DNA from: Coriaria nepalensis
Taxonomy: Eukaryota; Streptophyta; Magnoliopsida; Cucurbitales; Coriariaceae
Assembly: GCA_027186245.1 (NCBI GenBank)
Contig: CP114491.1
Span: 6,879,501 to 6,943,500, forward strand
Reading direction: 5' to 3'
DNA length: 64,000 bases
Positions 1 through 11,164 of this stretch are shown here, piece by piece. Positions within the stretch are counted from its first letter, which is position 1, and every line of letters starts with the position of its first letter. A program made the translations under genes and the position numbers. Below the pieces are notes generated by a model, which had not been told where the DNA came from, did no database searches, and saw only the letters and a program-made list of their open reading frames with translations.

Positions 1-800
1 TTGAATGCTTAATCCTAAATTGTGCACAAAAAGCCTTGAACTTCTTGTTGGCGAATTGAGTCCCATTATGAGTGAACAGTGTTTCTGGAATTATAAATCA
101 ACATATCGGCTACTTCCAAATAAACTTAGTCATCGAGGCTTCAGAGATTGAAGTTAGTGGCTCAATCTTGATCCACTTAGTGAAGTACTCGAGAGCAATA
201 ATGGCATACTTCTTCTTCTTCCCTGCCTTCGTGACAAGCCATATCAGGTTGATCCCCCATTTAGCGAAAGGCCAAGGACCTGTAATGGTTGTAAGCTAAA
301 CTGGTGGCTTCATAGGGATGCTTGAATGAACCTGGCATATGTGACACTTCTTACTGAATTCCTTCACATATTTCTTCATAGTAGGCCAAAAGTACCCTTG
401 TAAGAATAGTTTCCTTAATGTAGCTTTTCCCTTAGAGTGACTCTCACATACTCCTTCCTTCATGAATTTCTCTAAGGAGTTGATTCACGTCTTCCTCCGA
501 TACACATCTGAGCAAAGGCTTTAAGTAACCTCTTATATACGACACCTCTCTTATAAACATGCTTCTAGCTGTATGACTCCTAACCATTTTGGCATATTTA
601 GTTGAACTAAGGAGTTCTTCGGTAGTGAGATATTTCTTTATAGGTGTCATCCATCATATTAGACTAATGCTCTGGTCATCTAAATATCGAATCAGGACCC
701 CCTCAGGTAGGGAACATTATGGCAGAGTGACCAACTTTCCTAGAGCATCAGCTTCTGAATTCACCCTCTTTAGCACATGCTTGATCTAGAACTGTTAAAA
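1..800 (-). pseudogene. gypsy integrase remnant
   Basis: The minus-strand translation around 440-560 gives the zinc-finger region typical of gypsy integrases (RGYLKPLLRCVSEED, then LLREIHEG). Further left, roughly 20-220, there are pieces of the catalytic core (YFTKW and an NGTQF-like motif after the second aspartate region). Several stop codons and frame changes interrupt it. The C-terminal part would lie outside the window. Confidence 0.7.
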
Positions 801-1619
801 TTATCCAAAAACAGGCCAACCTTCTTACGATAGGATGTCATCTTCTTGGACTATGTCATATATTCTCCAATAGTTTACCCCACTACAATTTAGAAATCAC
901 TTATGATTAAGATTCTATCCACTCTCACCTCTCTTTCCAATCTCAATGTTGCAAAGAGTGCTTCAAACACCACCTCATTGTTGGAGGTTCTAAACTTGAA
1001 TCTTACGATGTACATAATTCTTTGCCCTTCTAGGGATGTTAAGATAAACCCCGCCCCTACACACTCCTTGTTTGCAGCCCCATCAACTTAAGAGGGTCCA
1101 ATAGGAAGATTAGATCCTGTGGGTCATTGATGGCCGAGCAGGGTTGCTTAGACATTCCCCATTTGATTCTGAGTCGGACTTGACTGTAATGAATTCATAA
1201 ATGAATTCCCCAAGCTCCACCACTTCACCAACCTCCTAGATGTGCCTAGATTTCAAAGTATTTGTTTTAGCGATAGGTCAGTCATCACTTCAATTACATG
1301 GGCCTAGAAATATGGCCTTAATTTTTGGGCAACCATCACCAAGGTCAGTGTTGCCTTATATACTCGGGGATATCTAGTTTTTAAGATGCTTAGTATTTTA
1401 CTAGTGTAATAAATTGGGACTTGGAGACCCTGTTCCTCCCTTCAGAGAACTGAACTTACCGCCACCATACTAACTATTATATATAACTTCAGGACTTCAC
1501 CTTCCACTGGTTTGTTCATTCTGGGGATATTGGCCAAGTACTTCTATAGTTTCCCCAAAGGCTTTGTCACACTCCTCGGCTCATCCTATCTTGCCTGATC
1601 CCTTTAGAGCTTTGAAAAA

Positions 1620-2420
1620 AGGTAACATTTATCAGCAGCTTTACACATGAATCTGCTCAGTGTAGTTATCCTACTAGTGAATCAATGAATTTCCTTTTTA
1701 TTCTGCATAGGTCGCATATTTAAGATGGCTTGAACCTTCTTTGGATTGGCCTTTCCAAGCCTATGGTGCACAATATAAATAAGAAACTTACCCAAACGAA
1801 CCCCAAAATAACACTTTTCTGGATTTAGTTACATCCTATATTGCCTCATGACCGAAAAAGCTTCTTTTAGGTATGATGATTCTTGTTTCTTATGCTCTTT
1901 ACTAAGATATCATCCATGTAAAGCTCCACAGTCTACTTCAATTGCTCTTGAAATATTCTGCTGACCAACCTTCGAAAAGGAGCTCCAGCATTCTTCAATC
2001 CAAACGGTATGACATTCTAATAATATAGCCCTTTATTGGTTACAAATGATATCTTCTCCTGGTCAGATTCCCATAATTTAACCAAGTGACATCCTGAATA
2101 GGCATCCATGAAGCTTAGCAGCTTATTTCCCATGGTAGCATCAACCATCATATCAATACCTGACAGAGGAAAACTATCCTTTGGACATGCATCATTCAAA
2201 TTTGTGAAATCCATACACATTGTCCACTTCCCATTAGATTTGGATACCAACACTATATTTGGCCACCATTCAGGGTATTACACCTCCCTAGTTGCCACTA
2301 TTGAAAGTAACTTCTTCACTTCTTCTTCCGCCACCTTGTTTCTTTCTTTAGTGAACTTTCTTCTCTTCTGCCTAATAAGCTTGGCCTCTGGTTTCACCCC
2401 CAGCTTGTGACCAATTACTT
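1620..2420 (-). pseudogene. gypsy reverse transcriptase remnant
   Basis: The clearest coding trace of the element. The minus-strand frame at 2017-2253 contains the RT segment around MDFTNLNDACPKDSFPL and FMDAYSGCH, ending FVTNKGLYY. The catalytic YMDD box is legible at 1909-1920, in a different frame because of indels. The RNase H-connection region continues leftwards to about 1.6 kb. Stops and frameshifts rule out function. Confidence 0.85.
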
Positions 2421-2920
2421 CTTCCAAAATTTCAGTCAGCTCGAATGAGTCCTACGTGAAAAGGTCTAAAATTTACTTCAAGCCCTAGCGGATCCTGCCT
2501 AGCTCGGCTTTGGCCAGTCTTACCCTAACATTTAGAGTCTTATTTTCCCCAACTGAGAACAAACGAAGTGGCTCGGCCAAGGAGGCCCTAGCCTTCCTCT
2601 TCTCTTCATCCCTTCTACTATTCTCCTCTTAGGTTTTTTCATTCTCTTCAATGTACTCTCTGATAACATTCACTTCTTCACTTGGTTGGGAACTTCATCA
2701 TCAAATACCTAGTAGAGATTATGTCTCCTACAACATTAACGGAGGGTCAGCCCAAATTCTATTATACCTTGAAATGAAGTTTACAAGCATGAACTTCACC
2801 ATTATCGTTGTTCAGCACACTCCCTCTCCTAGGGTCATGGGTAGAGAGATCATTTCGGCAAGATTTAATGACTTTTCTAAAAATCCAATGAGAGGAGTGT
2901 TTATTAGCTTTAGCTTAGCA

Positions 2921-3145
2921 TTACTTATTTATCTTCTCAAAAGTAGACAAAGAGATTACATCTACCGCACTTCCCATATCAACCAGGACTTGGCGAATGA
3001 TCAATGTGGAGATGTTAGCTGAGATTACTAAGGCTTCATTGTGGGGGTATATTATTCCTTTCTCATTTTCCCAACTAAACACTATATTTAACTTTTCCTT
3101 ACCCCTTGATGAAGGCTTTATAGAAATTATCTCTACCTGGGTCAA
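2921..3145 (-). pseudogene. gypsy aspartic protease remnant
   Basis: The 74-codon open frame includes an ALVISANI stretch followed by VLVDMGSAVDVISLSTFEK. This is the usual flap and active-site layout of Tat/Athila-type proteases, in which an Asp-x-Gly-Ser motif forms the catalytic site. Here the second position is Met. It lies between gag and RT, as expected. Confidence 0.7.
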
Positions 3146-3199
3146 ATCCTAGTACTATATTTCCTCTAACGTCCACTATCACCTACTTCCGGACCTCCA

Positions 3200-4850
3200 A
3201 CAATGACATGAATTTCTCTTTAGACTCTTTGGTGCTCATGATGAACTTCAGCCCTTATCCCTCCGCCTCTATTCTGATTCGAAAACCCCTATTAGTTCGG
3301 TCATCTCTTACCCTTCCACCTCTCTAAATGAAATTATTAATTTGTCCTTCCTGCACCAATCTTTCGATCTCCATCATAAGGTGGAGACAGTTGTCAATTT
3401 TATGGCTATGATCTCTATGGTAAGGGCAATATGATTTTTGATCACGCAATCATGGAGGGGACCGCATGGGATTCAAACATCTGAATAGATTATACCCTTT
3501 CAACTTGGTCAAGATTACCTTAATACTTTCCATCAAAAGGGTGAATGTTTCCCAAACTGTCGCAACCAACTTCCTTCTTTCTGGACTAGCTCTTTTAACT
3601 TCCTTCCTCTTCTTATCATCCCTCCATTCAGTTATTCCTCTAGAATCCTCTTATATCCTCTTTTACTCAAAGGTCCCCTTATAGGATTCAACCCAGCATA
3701 GGTTTCCCTTTGCTTACGCAACCTGAATGTTGCTATTGCAAGCAATTTTCCTCGCTTCTTCCAATGCTTCAGCGAAGGACTCAAAGCACCTTTTACTAAA
3801 CTAGGATAGCAACTTATCATTTGGTACCTCCTAGAAAAGCATGCAATACACCCGAGTCGGTTAGTCAGTCCACCCTTTAGGCTTCCCTCTAAATTGATTC
3901 AATGGATTCGCTTAAGGATTCACCAAGTTTCCATTTGATTATGTAGAGGTTTCCCAAGGGTTTCTTAAGTGTTTTAGCCCTTGAGAAGCTGGCTACAAAC
4001 TGAGTCTTTAACTCATCAAAAGAATGAATCGAGTTGGGAGCCAAGGATCTATACCAATCCATTGACGAGCTAGCCAGAGTAATGTGGAAAGCCTAACACA
4101 TCAACTCGTCACTTAAAGATTTAAACCTCATAGGGGTTTCAAATGCCTAAAGGTGGTCCCTTAGGTCAGAATCCCCTCTATATGAATTGAATAGGGGAGG
4201 TTTAAACTTTCCTAGCATTGGATAATTCAAAATTTTCTAAGTAAAATGACTTGCCCCTTCTCATCCTTTTCTTTTTCCAAACCCCCTTTCTTTATGGTCG
4301 CCTCAAACAACATAAACTTATTGCCAAACCCAACCCCCATGAGTTAAATAGAGGCTTCAATTTGATTTATGGGATTATCCTCCACTTAGGCTAGCAAAGG
4401 TGGAGGAGCTGAAGGAAAGGGATGAGTTGGGTGAGTTGGAAGGAGATGGGGGTTTAACAGAGCTTGAGGGAAAGTAGGAACCGGTAGAGCTGGAGTATGT
4501 GAGATAGGCTGTTAATTTTTGAGCTCGATACACAGCCGCCGCACCATTCCCTCAATCCTTTTCTCAATGGACTGATTCATAGCCCCTCCTCATTGGTTCG
4601 CCATAGTCCTCTACATCACCTCCACAACCTAAACCAATCCGACTAGAACTCCCTCGTTTTCCCCTACACCAGTTTCTGGAGGGGTGACTCCCCTCGCAGC
4701 TCCTTCTCTCACACCTCTAGTGAAACTCCTTGTCCACCTTCCGTATACATTCGGCAAAGGCGAAAGAGGTTGATTCCCCTACACGTTTCCACTAGCTTAC
4801 TCCATCCTTTTAGACCTTTTCCTTATACTCACCAATGAACTTCTAGCTGA
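3200..4850 (-). pseudogene. gypsy gag-like region, heavily mutated
   Basis: The sequence lies between the protease piece and the primer-binding-like site. No long frame survives. Short minus-strand fragments look gag-like, including a basic and proline-rich N-terminal stretch around 4380-4560. Assigned mainly by position within the element; the individual domains are not legible. Confidence 0.45.
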
Positions 4851-4890
4851 AAGAACTTTTGAAAATGGAGACCAAAGAAGTTCCCACGGT

Positions 4891-4900
4891 TGGCGCCAAA
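4891..4900 (-). other. Primer-binding-like site next to the LTR
   Basis: On the minus strand the bases just inside the LTR read tttggcgccaacc. The core TGGCGCC followed by a GTGGGA-like stretch is the usual primer-binding context of many plant gypsy elements. It fixes the LTR/internal junction at about 4900-4908. Confidence 0.55.
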
Positions 4901-4907
4901 CTATTGA

Positions 4908-5441
4908 TGCACAAATATGGTCCAGGCAGCAACAATATGCTCTTTTGCTAAGCTTCCTCTCCTACACAAAAAAAGGAAGACCGAAATTATATTCGGCACA
5001 CCCCCTCCAATGCATAAGTCAGATTTTTGGAAAAGAGTTATTTTTTTATTGGAAATAGTAGAGAAAGAGAGTTTTTAGGATAGTGAATAGTGATTAACCT
5101 TTGACTCATTTAGGATTTAAATATTTATACTACCTTAAATATGAGACTACCTCAGCTGTAACTTTACACGTTGCATGACCTGATTGAAGGAAACTAATAG
5201 TGGCCTAGTGCTTCTGCAACTTTCCTAATTATATTTTCACACAGTTAGAGATTTGTTCCCCACTAACTGTGTCAGGGTGTCCCTATCCAACCACCACCCA
5301 GTAACACTACAACGTTAGCCAATAGTCCCACCATCATGGCAGAACTGTCCTTAAAGAGGTTCTTTAAGATTAATTTCTAAGACACGGATGCCCGACTAAA
5401 TTTGGCATCTTCGAGCTGACCAGACACGGTCGGCGCATCCA
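4908..5441 (-). repeat. 5' LTR of the minus-strand gypsy element
   Basis: This non-coding block lies outside the primer-binding-like site. On the minus strand it holds a TATA box (TATAAATA, 5122-5129) in the position expected for an LTR promoter. The inner edge is supported by the adjacent primer site. The outer edge was chosen at a CA on the plus strand and is uncertain by about 60 bp, because the partner LTR is outside the window. Confidence 0.5.
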
Positions 5442-5973
5442 TATCTCGACTTCTTATTTTATGAATGAAATCTATTGGACATTGAGTACCATTTCGGTTC
5501 ACATGTTTCTTATCTCCTCTTTGCTTCTCTTCGGAAGAGGGGGGATTTTTATTTTTTTTTCCCCTCCCAACAGTATATCCATCTCCAAAATTTTAATACA
5601 AATGTCAAATGGATTGAACCCTCATTTTATGAATCCACTGCACCACCCATATAAAGGCTTAAATTTAAACAACCAGCGAGGTTTTTTTTTTTTTTTTCTC
5701 TCTCACTAACAATTAAAAGGGCATGCATCCGAATTGTTACGTGTTGCGTGAAAACGTGCTAGCATCGGCTTAAAACATTTATCCGCCATTGTTTTCATTT
5801 TCCGACAACATATCTGCGCACGTGTCAAACATGCTTTCCACGTACCCTCCTCACAGTGATTTCGCAGTTGCACATATAATGAAAGACTAGTCCATACAGA
5901 GAATCAAACTGCATGCTCCATTAAATTTTTTCTTCGCCGCCAAACACAATCAAAAGGTTACCCAGCAAAAAAA
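5442..5973 (+). promoter_or_regulatory. Upstream region of the first DUF538 gene
   Basis: No coding sequence. A CACGTGTC element (G-box/ABRE core) lies at 5819-5826. A TATA-like catataatg is near 5872-5880, about 100 bp before the start codon. Poly-T tracts occur at 5545-5565 and 5683-5697. Stress or ABA control is a reasonable guess from the ABRE, not shown. Confidence 0.45.
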
Positions 5974-6489
5974 ATGGCTCCTGCTCTGCATGCAATGATT
6001 CTCATTATCGTTATACAACTAGTTATAATGATCACCTCTAATGCCCTTCAAACCTCCCCTTCAGCACACGAAATCCTCGCAAACTACAACTTCCCTATCG
6101 GTCTTTTACCGGAAGGAGTAAACGGGTACGAGTTAAATGAATCGACAGGCGAGTTCTCTGCTTATCTGAACCAGCCATGCAAGTTCAGCATCGAATCGTA
6201 CGGTTTGGATTACAAGACAACGATAACGGGGGTGATAGGCAAAGGGCATTTGCGCAATTTGAAGGGGGTGAATGTCAAGGTGCTGGTGCCATGGCTCGAT
6301 ATAAAAGAGGTGGTTCGTGATGGAGACGAGCTTCGGTTCTCGGTTGGTGTCGCTTATGCGAGTTTTCCGGTTGAGAATTTTAACCAGTGTCCGAGATGTG
6401 GATGTGGGTTTGATTGTGAGGAATTAGAGATAATGATGACGCATGGTGATGATATTAATAAAGTTGTGCTTTCCTCGTATGCTTCTTGA
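5974..6489 (+). CDS. DUF538 family protein, secreted
   Basis: A single-exon gene of 171 codons. Residues 1-25 form a hydrophobic signal peptide (MILIIVIQLVIMITS region). Residues 31-150 match the DUF538 family: the opening AHEILANYNFPIGLLPEGV, a GYELNESTGEFSAYL segment, KFSIESYGLDYKTTITG, and the C-terminal FNQCPRCGCGFDC motif with paired cysteines. The length is normal for the family (about 150-180 aa). Arabidopsis members include the SVB-type proteins that affect trichomes and stress responses; the biochemical role is unsettled. The start is in good context after an A-run. It is a paralogue of the gene at 14.26 kb, in the same orientation. Confidence 0.93.
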   Translation: MAPALHAMILIIVIQLVIMITSNALQTSPSAHEILANYNFPIGLLPEGVNGYELNESTGEFSAYLNQPCKFSIESYGLDYKTTITGVIGKGHLRNLKGVNVKVLVPWLDIKEVVRDGDELRFSVGVAYASFPVENFNQCPRCGCGFDCEELEIMMTHGDDINKVVLSSYAS

Positions 6490-7080
6490 TTAGTACTTAG
6501 CCTAGCTATTAGGTGAGTTTTGTAGTGTTTTTCATGTGTATGTCTCGATGCGAAGTTGAATTAATAATGCATGTCATATGGTATACTCTTTGCTGTGTAA
6601 AACCTTGGAATTTTGTTTTTTGAGTTTTTTTTTTTTTTTTTCAATTGGACTATTGGAATTTATCATGTGTCCAAATATATAGGCCTAAACCTCAATGAAG
6701 TCTCCCAAGGATTGCCCAAACATATGACTTATTAATTGTCCGAAAAATTTTGCGCCAACCATCTTTTTTAACTGCAGCAATATATTTATCTAACTTAATT
6801 AAAATTAAAGTATTTGACGAACGTGTTGTGGATGCGGTTGAAGCACTTGACAACCCGACTCGTATTGTGAATTCGAATTTCTATCACAGGGCTTGACAAT
6901 TATGATATAATATACTATACAATGATAATTCCCGAAACACAATTGATATTGTGGATGTGGACTTGTCAGAGGGCAGATTCCATGCCGTTCTATATTATGC
7001 CGGTTCGTAGCAGTCTTTAAATCCCAGCCCTTTATTCTTAAAATAAGGGACGGTAGCAAGCTACGTAAAAATCAGAGTAA
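6490..7080. other. Intergenic; weak tRNA/SINE-like trace
   Basis: The 3' flank of the DUF538 gene, with a poly-T tract at 6627-6642. At 6815-6890 the sequence gtggatgcggttgaagc, followed about 40 bp later by gaattcgaattt, faintly resembles A and B boxes of a tRNA-derived SINE. The match is poor and no tail or target duplication is visible. Confidence 0.25.
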
Positions 7081-7089
7081 AAATCGGCT

Positions 7090-7860
7090 AAAGGAATTAG
7101 AGATGGCAATTTGAGCTGATTATACAAGCCAAATGAATACGGTAAAATTAAAAAATATGTTATACGTAAGATATGTATAAAGACTTTAACTGCTACTGGG
7201 ACTGATGAAACTACTCACTTAAAACATCATAAAGATAAATGCATGTCTGATCATACATTTGGTATAGGTATGTCTCAAACTCAATTAAATTTTTAACCTG
7301 ATGGTTCAGTTTCTACATGGTCATGTAATGAAATGAGAGCTAGAGATAATCTTGCTACGTTAATTGCTTATTTTGATTTGCCTATTGATTTTACTGACTC
7401 TGAATATTATGAAAACTTTGTTCGAGACTCATATTGTCCTTCCTATAGGAGAGTAAGTAGAAATACAACTAGAAGTGACATAGAAGTATATTTTAAAAAA
7501 CAATGTGATGCTTTAAAAAAAAAATTAGGTTCACCTCATGTTAGTATTGCATTAACGTCTGATATTTGGAGTGCAAGATCTAAGCAAGATTATTTATCTG
7601 TAGTTAGTCATTATTTAGATGTTGAATGGTCTATGAAAAAAAATCATAGGTTTTAAAGTTATTGAGACTCAACATAATACTGAAAATATTTATGATATTA
7701 TTATGCAAGTTTTGAATGAATTTGATATAAAACAACGTCTAATATCAATCACATTGTATAATGCTTCTACAAATACAAAAGCAATATCTTTATTTGATGA
7801 TCAGCTTAGTGAGCACAATGGTGGAATATTTCTAAACTTATATAGGATTAAAATGGAATG
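7090..7860 (+). pseudogene. hAT-family transposase remnant (BED finger plus N-terminal core)
   Basis: The plus-strand translation begins with a BED-type zinc finger trace around 7185-7245 (a TTHLKHHKDKC-like run). It continues through the open frame 7333-7656, with the ARDNLATLIAYFDLPIDF region and IALTSDIWSARSKQDYLSV, characteristic of RICESLEEPER/DAYSLEEPER-like hAT transposases. A frameshift near 7656 is followed by IETQHNTENIYDIIMQVLNEF and similar sequence to about 7860. There it stops, well before the catalytic and dimerisation regions. No terminal inverted repeats were found. Confidence 0.8.
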
Positions 7861-8039
7861 AAAATTGACAAAAGAATTAAAACAGACGTTTTGACCCCAA
7901 AACATTTTTGACCTAGTGATAGAGTTCAACAGATCTAAACCTTACATAGGGATATGTAAGCATCAACCTTTGAACCTTCCCTTAAAAGTATTTTGATTTT
8001 ACTGGCTGATCAGTAAATACAATGTCATTAAATTGTCAT

Positions 8040-8790
8040 GTCGTTCATATAAATGATAAAATACCTCATATAGGAATCTTTCTCGATACAATTGAGATTC
8101 TCACTGTTATATTCATTTTGGCCATGAACATCTACCTGGTTCTACAAGAGTTGGAAGGGATTGAGCCCAAGTCAATTCTCTTTGAAATAGCCACGCTTCC
8201 CTCTCATATAAGTGATTCTTAATCAAGAGTTCATTTATTCCGCTTGGATTTCCCGATGCATAAGAAGCATTAAAAGCATAGTTTATCATTCCTTTTACAG
8301 GTATCATTACCTCATCATTCTTATAAGAATGGATAAGAGGATAACCCCCATAGTAGTCTAATTGAGTTTTTACAACTAGGTTGTCTCTTTAAACTTAGAT
8401 CTTGGGATTTCCAATCAACTAGGTTGGGTTTCCATTGTATTGACTTTATTCTTTCATGGGCTTTTTTAGTCCATTCCCTTCGATGACCTTTCAACTACCT
8501 CTCTACCTAACCTTTTGGTTAGCAAATCCATAATGTTATTCATAAATAACTCTAATTGAGAGTAGTTCATTAAAGGACATTTAGATGAATTTATAGTTTT
8601 CTTGAAGTTTTGATATTCATTTTCTAACAAGAAAGTCAAAGAATTTGACCTAAAAGACTTTTTTGTCTTTGTTGTTTTCATATTCTTGATCTTGAATATC
8701 TTGAAGGATAATCTCATATATTCGTATAAACAAACTTGGTTCCTCTTTGAACCTACTTGGAAATACATGTTCAAAGAGAGCATATTAAAC
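8040..8790 (-). pseudogene. Coding-like remnant of unknown family
   Basis: Two minus-strand segments read like decayed protein. One is at 8466-8783 (105 codons, ending LLTKRLGREVVERSSKG). The other is at 8113-8400 (with a YYGGYPLIHSYKNDEV stretch and ASGNPSGINELLIKNHL). They lie in the same order and orientation with stop codons between them. The composition is less AT-biased than the surroundings. I do not recognise the family. An old transposable element or pararetroviral piece is the most likely source. Confidence 0.35.
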
Positions 8791-8810
8791 TAAGAAGTTT
8801 GGTATTCATT

Positions 8811-11160
8811 TTAAAATTACGACTTCGATTATCTTATCTCAACATAAGTTTCTCACTTATATTTTGAATGAATGTGAAAGTTTGGCATGTGATCCATGTT
8901 AATTAATCTACGCATAGAATCATAATTAACATATATTAGTCTAGCATGTTATAAATTAGCAGACTCAATCAAATACTAGCTTCATTCATTTCTTATTGAA
9001 TCACATTCTTTACAAATAACTTATAAGCTCATCATATACAAACTTTCCACTATTAGACAAGAGTGTCATATTTCACTCAAATTAATCGCTCAAACTAATG
9101 TTTGAAACCTCTTGAGTGATGTCATCAACCATATTTTCTTCTGGTTTTGTTTCAGTAGTTTACGATCCAAAGCTATATAACTCATCTTGTCATAGTTGAA
9201 GCACTTTTATTGAAGCATGGTTTGCTTATAAGAGGTTTCACGTTTAGTCTCCAATTAGACTTTTTATTAGTCTACTTAAAAGTTTAACCACATTCCACAG
9301 GATTTTTCTTTTTCATACATGATATAATCCATTTTTTTTCACTAGAACTGTTGTTGTTTTCTTCAATATGAAGTATAACAATAAGCTCGTCAAAATTTAT
9401 TTTATTTACGGATTAATTTCGAACTATTACGAATTAATTTTGAACTGCCATGAATTAATATCGAGCACATTACAATTAATCGTAAAGCTTTATGAAAAAC
9501 ATTACATTGTATTAAAATCGTAACCAATTTAATAAACCGTAACTAAAATCTTTATAAACTCAAATTTGAAACCATTATAAACTAGAAATTAATTTTGAAT
9601 TTATAATGAGTTAGTATTGAAATGGTTATGAATTAAATTATTACACTTAATCGTAAACCTGTTACAATAATCAAATCATTATATTATAAAATTGTTACAA
9701 AATCCGAATTGAATCATATATTGTAAAACTTGTTACAAAATCATTACATTTTTAAATTGGTACAAATTAAATTCGCATGGATACAAATTAATTCAAAAGC
9801 CATCCAATTTTAATTTGAAACCGTTTCAATTAATGGTAAACAATTACAAGACAATAAACCATACCATGAAAGCATATATTCAAAGCATAACACATTTTAA
9901 TTGTTACATAGAATATTGAGTTAATAACAATATATCAATAGAATCAAAAGCACAAAACACACATGATAACATGTTTCCACTTTGAAATTTTAAAATTCTA
10001 CATTATGCATTATAATAGCAATTTTGTTTTTAAGCTTAAAATTTTGTTTACTACGTCCTAAGAAATTATTAAATATGTTTTAAGTTGTAGGAATATAGAA
10101 AAAACAATGCATAATTTATAGAAAATAGTAATACAAAAACTGTAAAATAGTAGTGCAGAATTTGAAATAGAATGTATTGCAAATAGAAATTATTTAGTAG
10201 TGTACGAATCTATACCTGTAATCAAAAATAGAATGTTAAAACAACATAGTAATGTCATTATGTAAACACTAATAATATAGCAAAACTAAATTGTCAATGT
10301 TATAATATAGAAACATAATATAAAGAAGAAATTCACAAACCAAAATAATGATAAGAAAATGAGCCTGAAACCTAATAAAGCTAATAGTTTTCTTAAAATA
10401 GAGTTGCCCATTATTGATGTCGAAGCTTTTATGGCGTATGTCTCTCATGATACAACAGATTATGAATTACGTAATTGCACAGTATTGATTCTGACGAACT
10501 TTCTTGTATATGAATGCTATCATACTGAATCTTACGAACTATAGAGGGAAAAACGAAATTTGATAAAAAAAGATGTGAGTTTTTGGTGTGAAATTTTCAA
10601 GAGGAAAAAAGTCGATTTATAGAGGTTAATTTGAGAATCTGTTATTTTCATTTTTAATTCAGAATTAAAATAAAATTAATCTCGAGAGTTACAAAATTTA
10701 TGAGATTTTAAATGATGGTTTTAAACATTTTAAGTTCCTCAATTAAAAAGAATTAAAAACCTCAAATTAAATCTCATTAACCCAAGAGTTACATAATCAA
10801 TTTCTCATTAATTTTCAATATTTTCTAACATATTCCTACTTTCTTCCCTCTTTCTTTCTTCATGCTTCTTGTTGTGCTTCCCTCCCATTTCTTTGTGCTT
10901 CTTCTTCTGCTTCACGAAGGAAATCGATTTTGATTGCAAAAATCAGTAGCCCTAAATCCCCATTTTTCCTTCTTCATTTTTTCTTTGGAAGCAAGTTAAT
11001 TAAGGAAGCGAGAGTTTGTCTTCTTGCACTATTTTTTTTTCTCCAAGTGGTTAAGCATAACAATACCAATGATAATTCTTCTTCTTATTATTATAATTAT
11101 TATTTAAAAGCCAGCAAGGTTTAAGGTTAGTACTCTACAACACAAAAATCAGGGGTTGGA
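8811..11160. other. AT-rich region without genes
   Basis: Very AT-rich, with no convincing coding sequence on either strand. 9400-9540 contains a quasi-periodic AT motif (see the repeat entry). 10800-11120 is pyrimidine-rich and then AT-rich, with no recognisable gene. Confidence 0.6.
9405..9545. repeat. Degenerate repeat of about 21 bp, aattaat-rich
   Basis: Successive segments such as ttacgaattaattttgaactg, ccatgaattaatatcgagcac and attacaattaatcgtaaagct are each about 21 bp and share an attaat core. They fade into looser copies up to about 9860. The units are too diverged for a simple tandem array call. Confidence 0.4.
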
Positions 11161-11164
11161 AATA

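Larger units (their letters stand above)
1..5441 (-). mobile_element. Degenerate Ty3/gypsy (Tat-type) LTR retrotransposon, 3' part cut off by the window edge
   Basis: Reading on the minus strand from right to left, the stretch holds an LTR, a primer-binding-like site, gag-like sequence, an aspartic protease piece, reverse transcriptase, RNase H and integrase. That is the gypsy order (RT before integrase). The RT core (ACPKDSFPL, then LLSFMDAYSGCH) is the kind seen in Tat-lineage elements. All domains are broken by stop codons and frameshifts, so the copy is dead. The 3' LTR and the end of integrase lie left of base 1. The outer boundary near 5441 is a guess from a TG/CA-like end. Confidence 0.85.
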
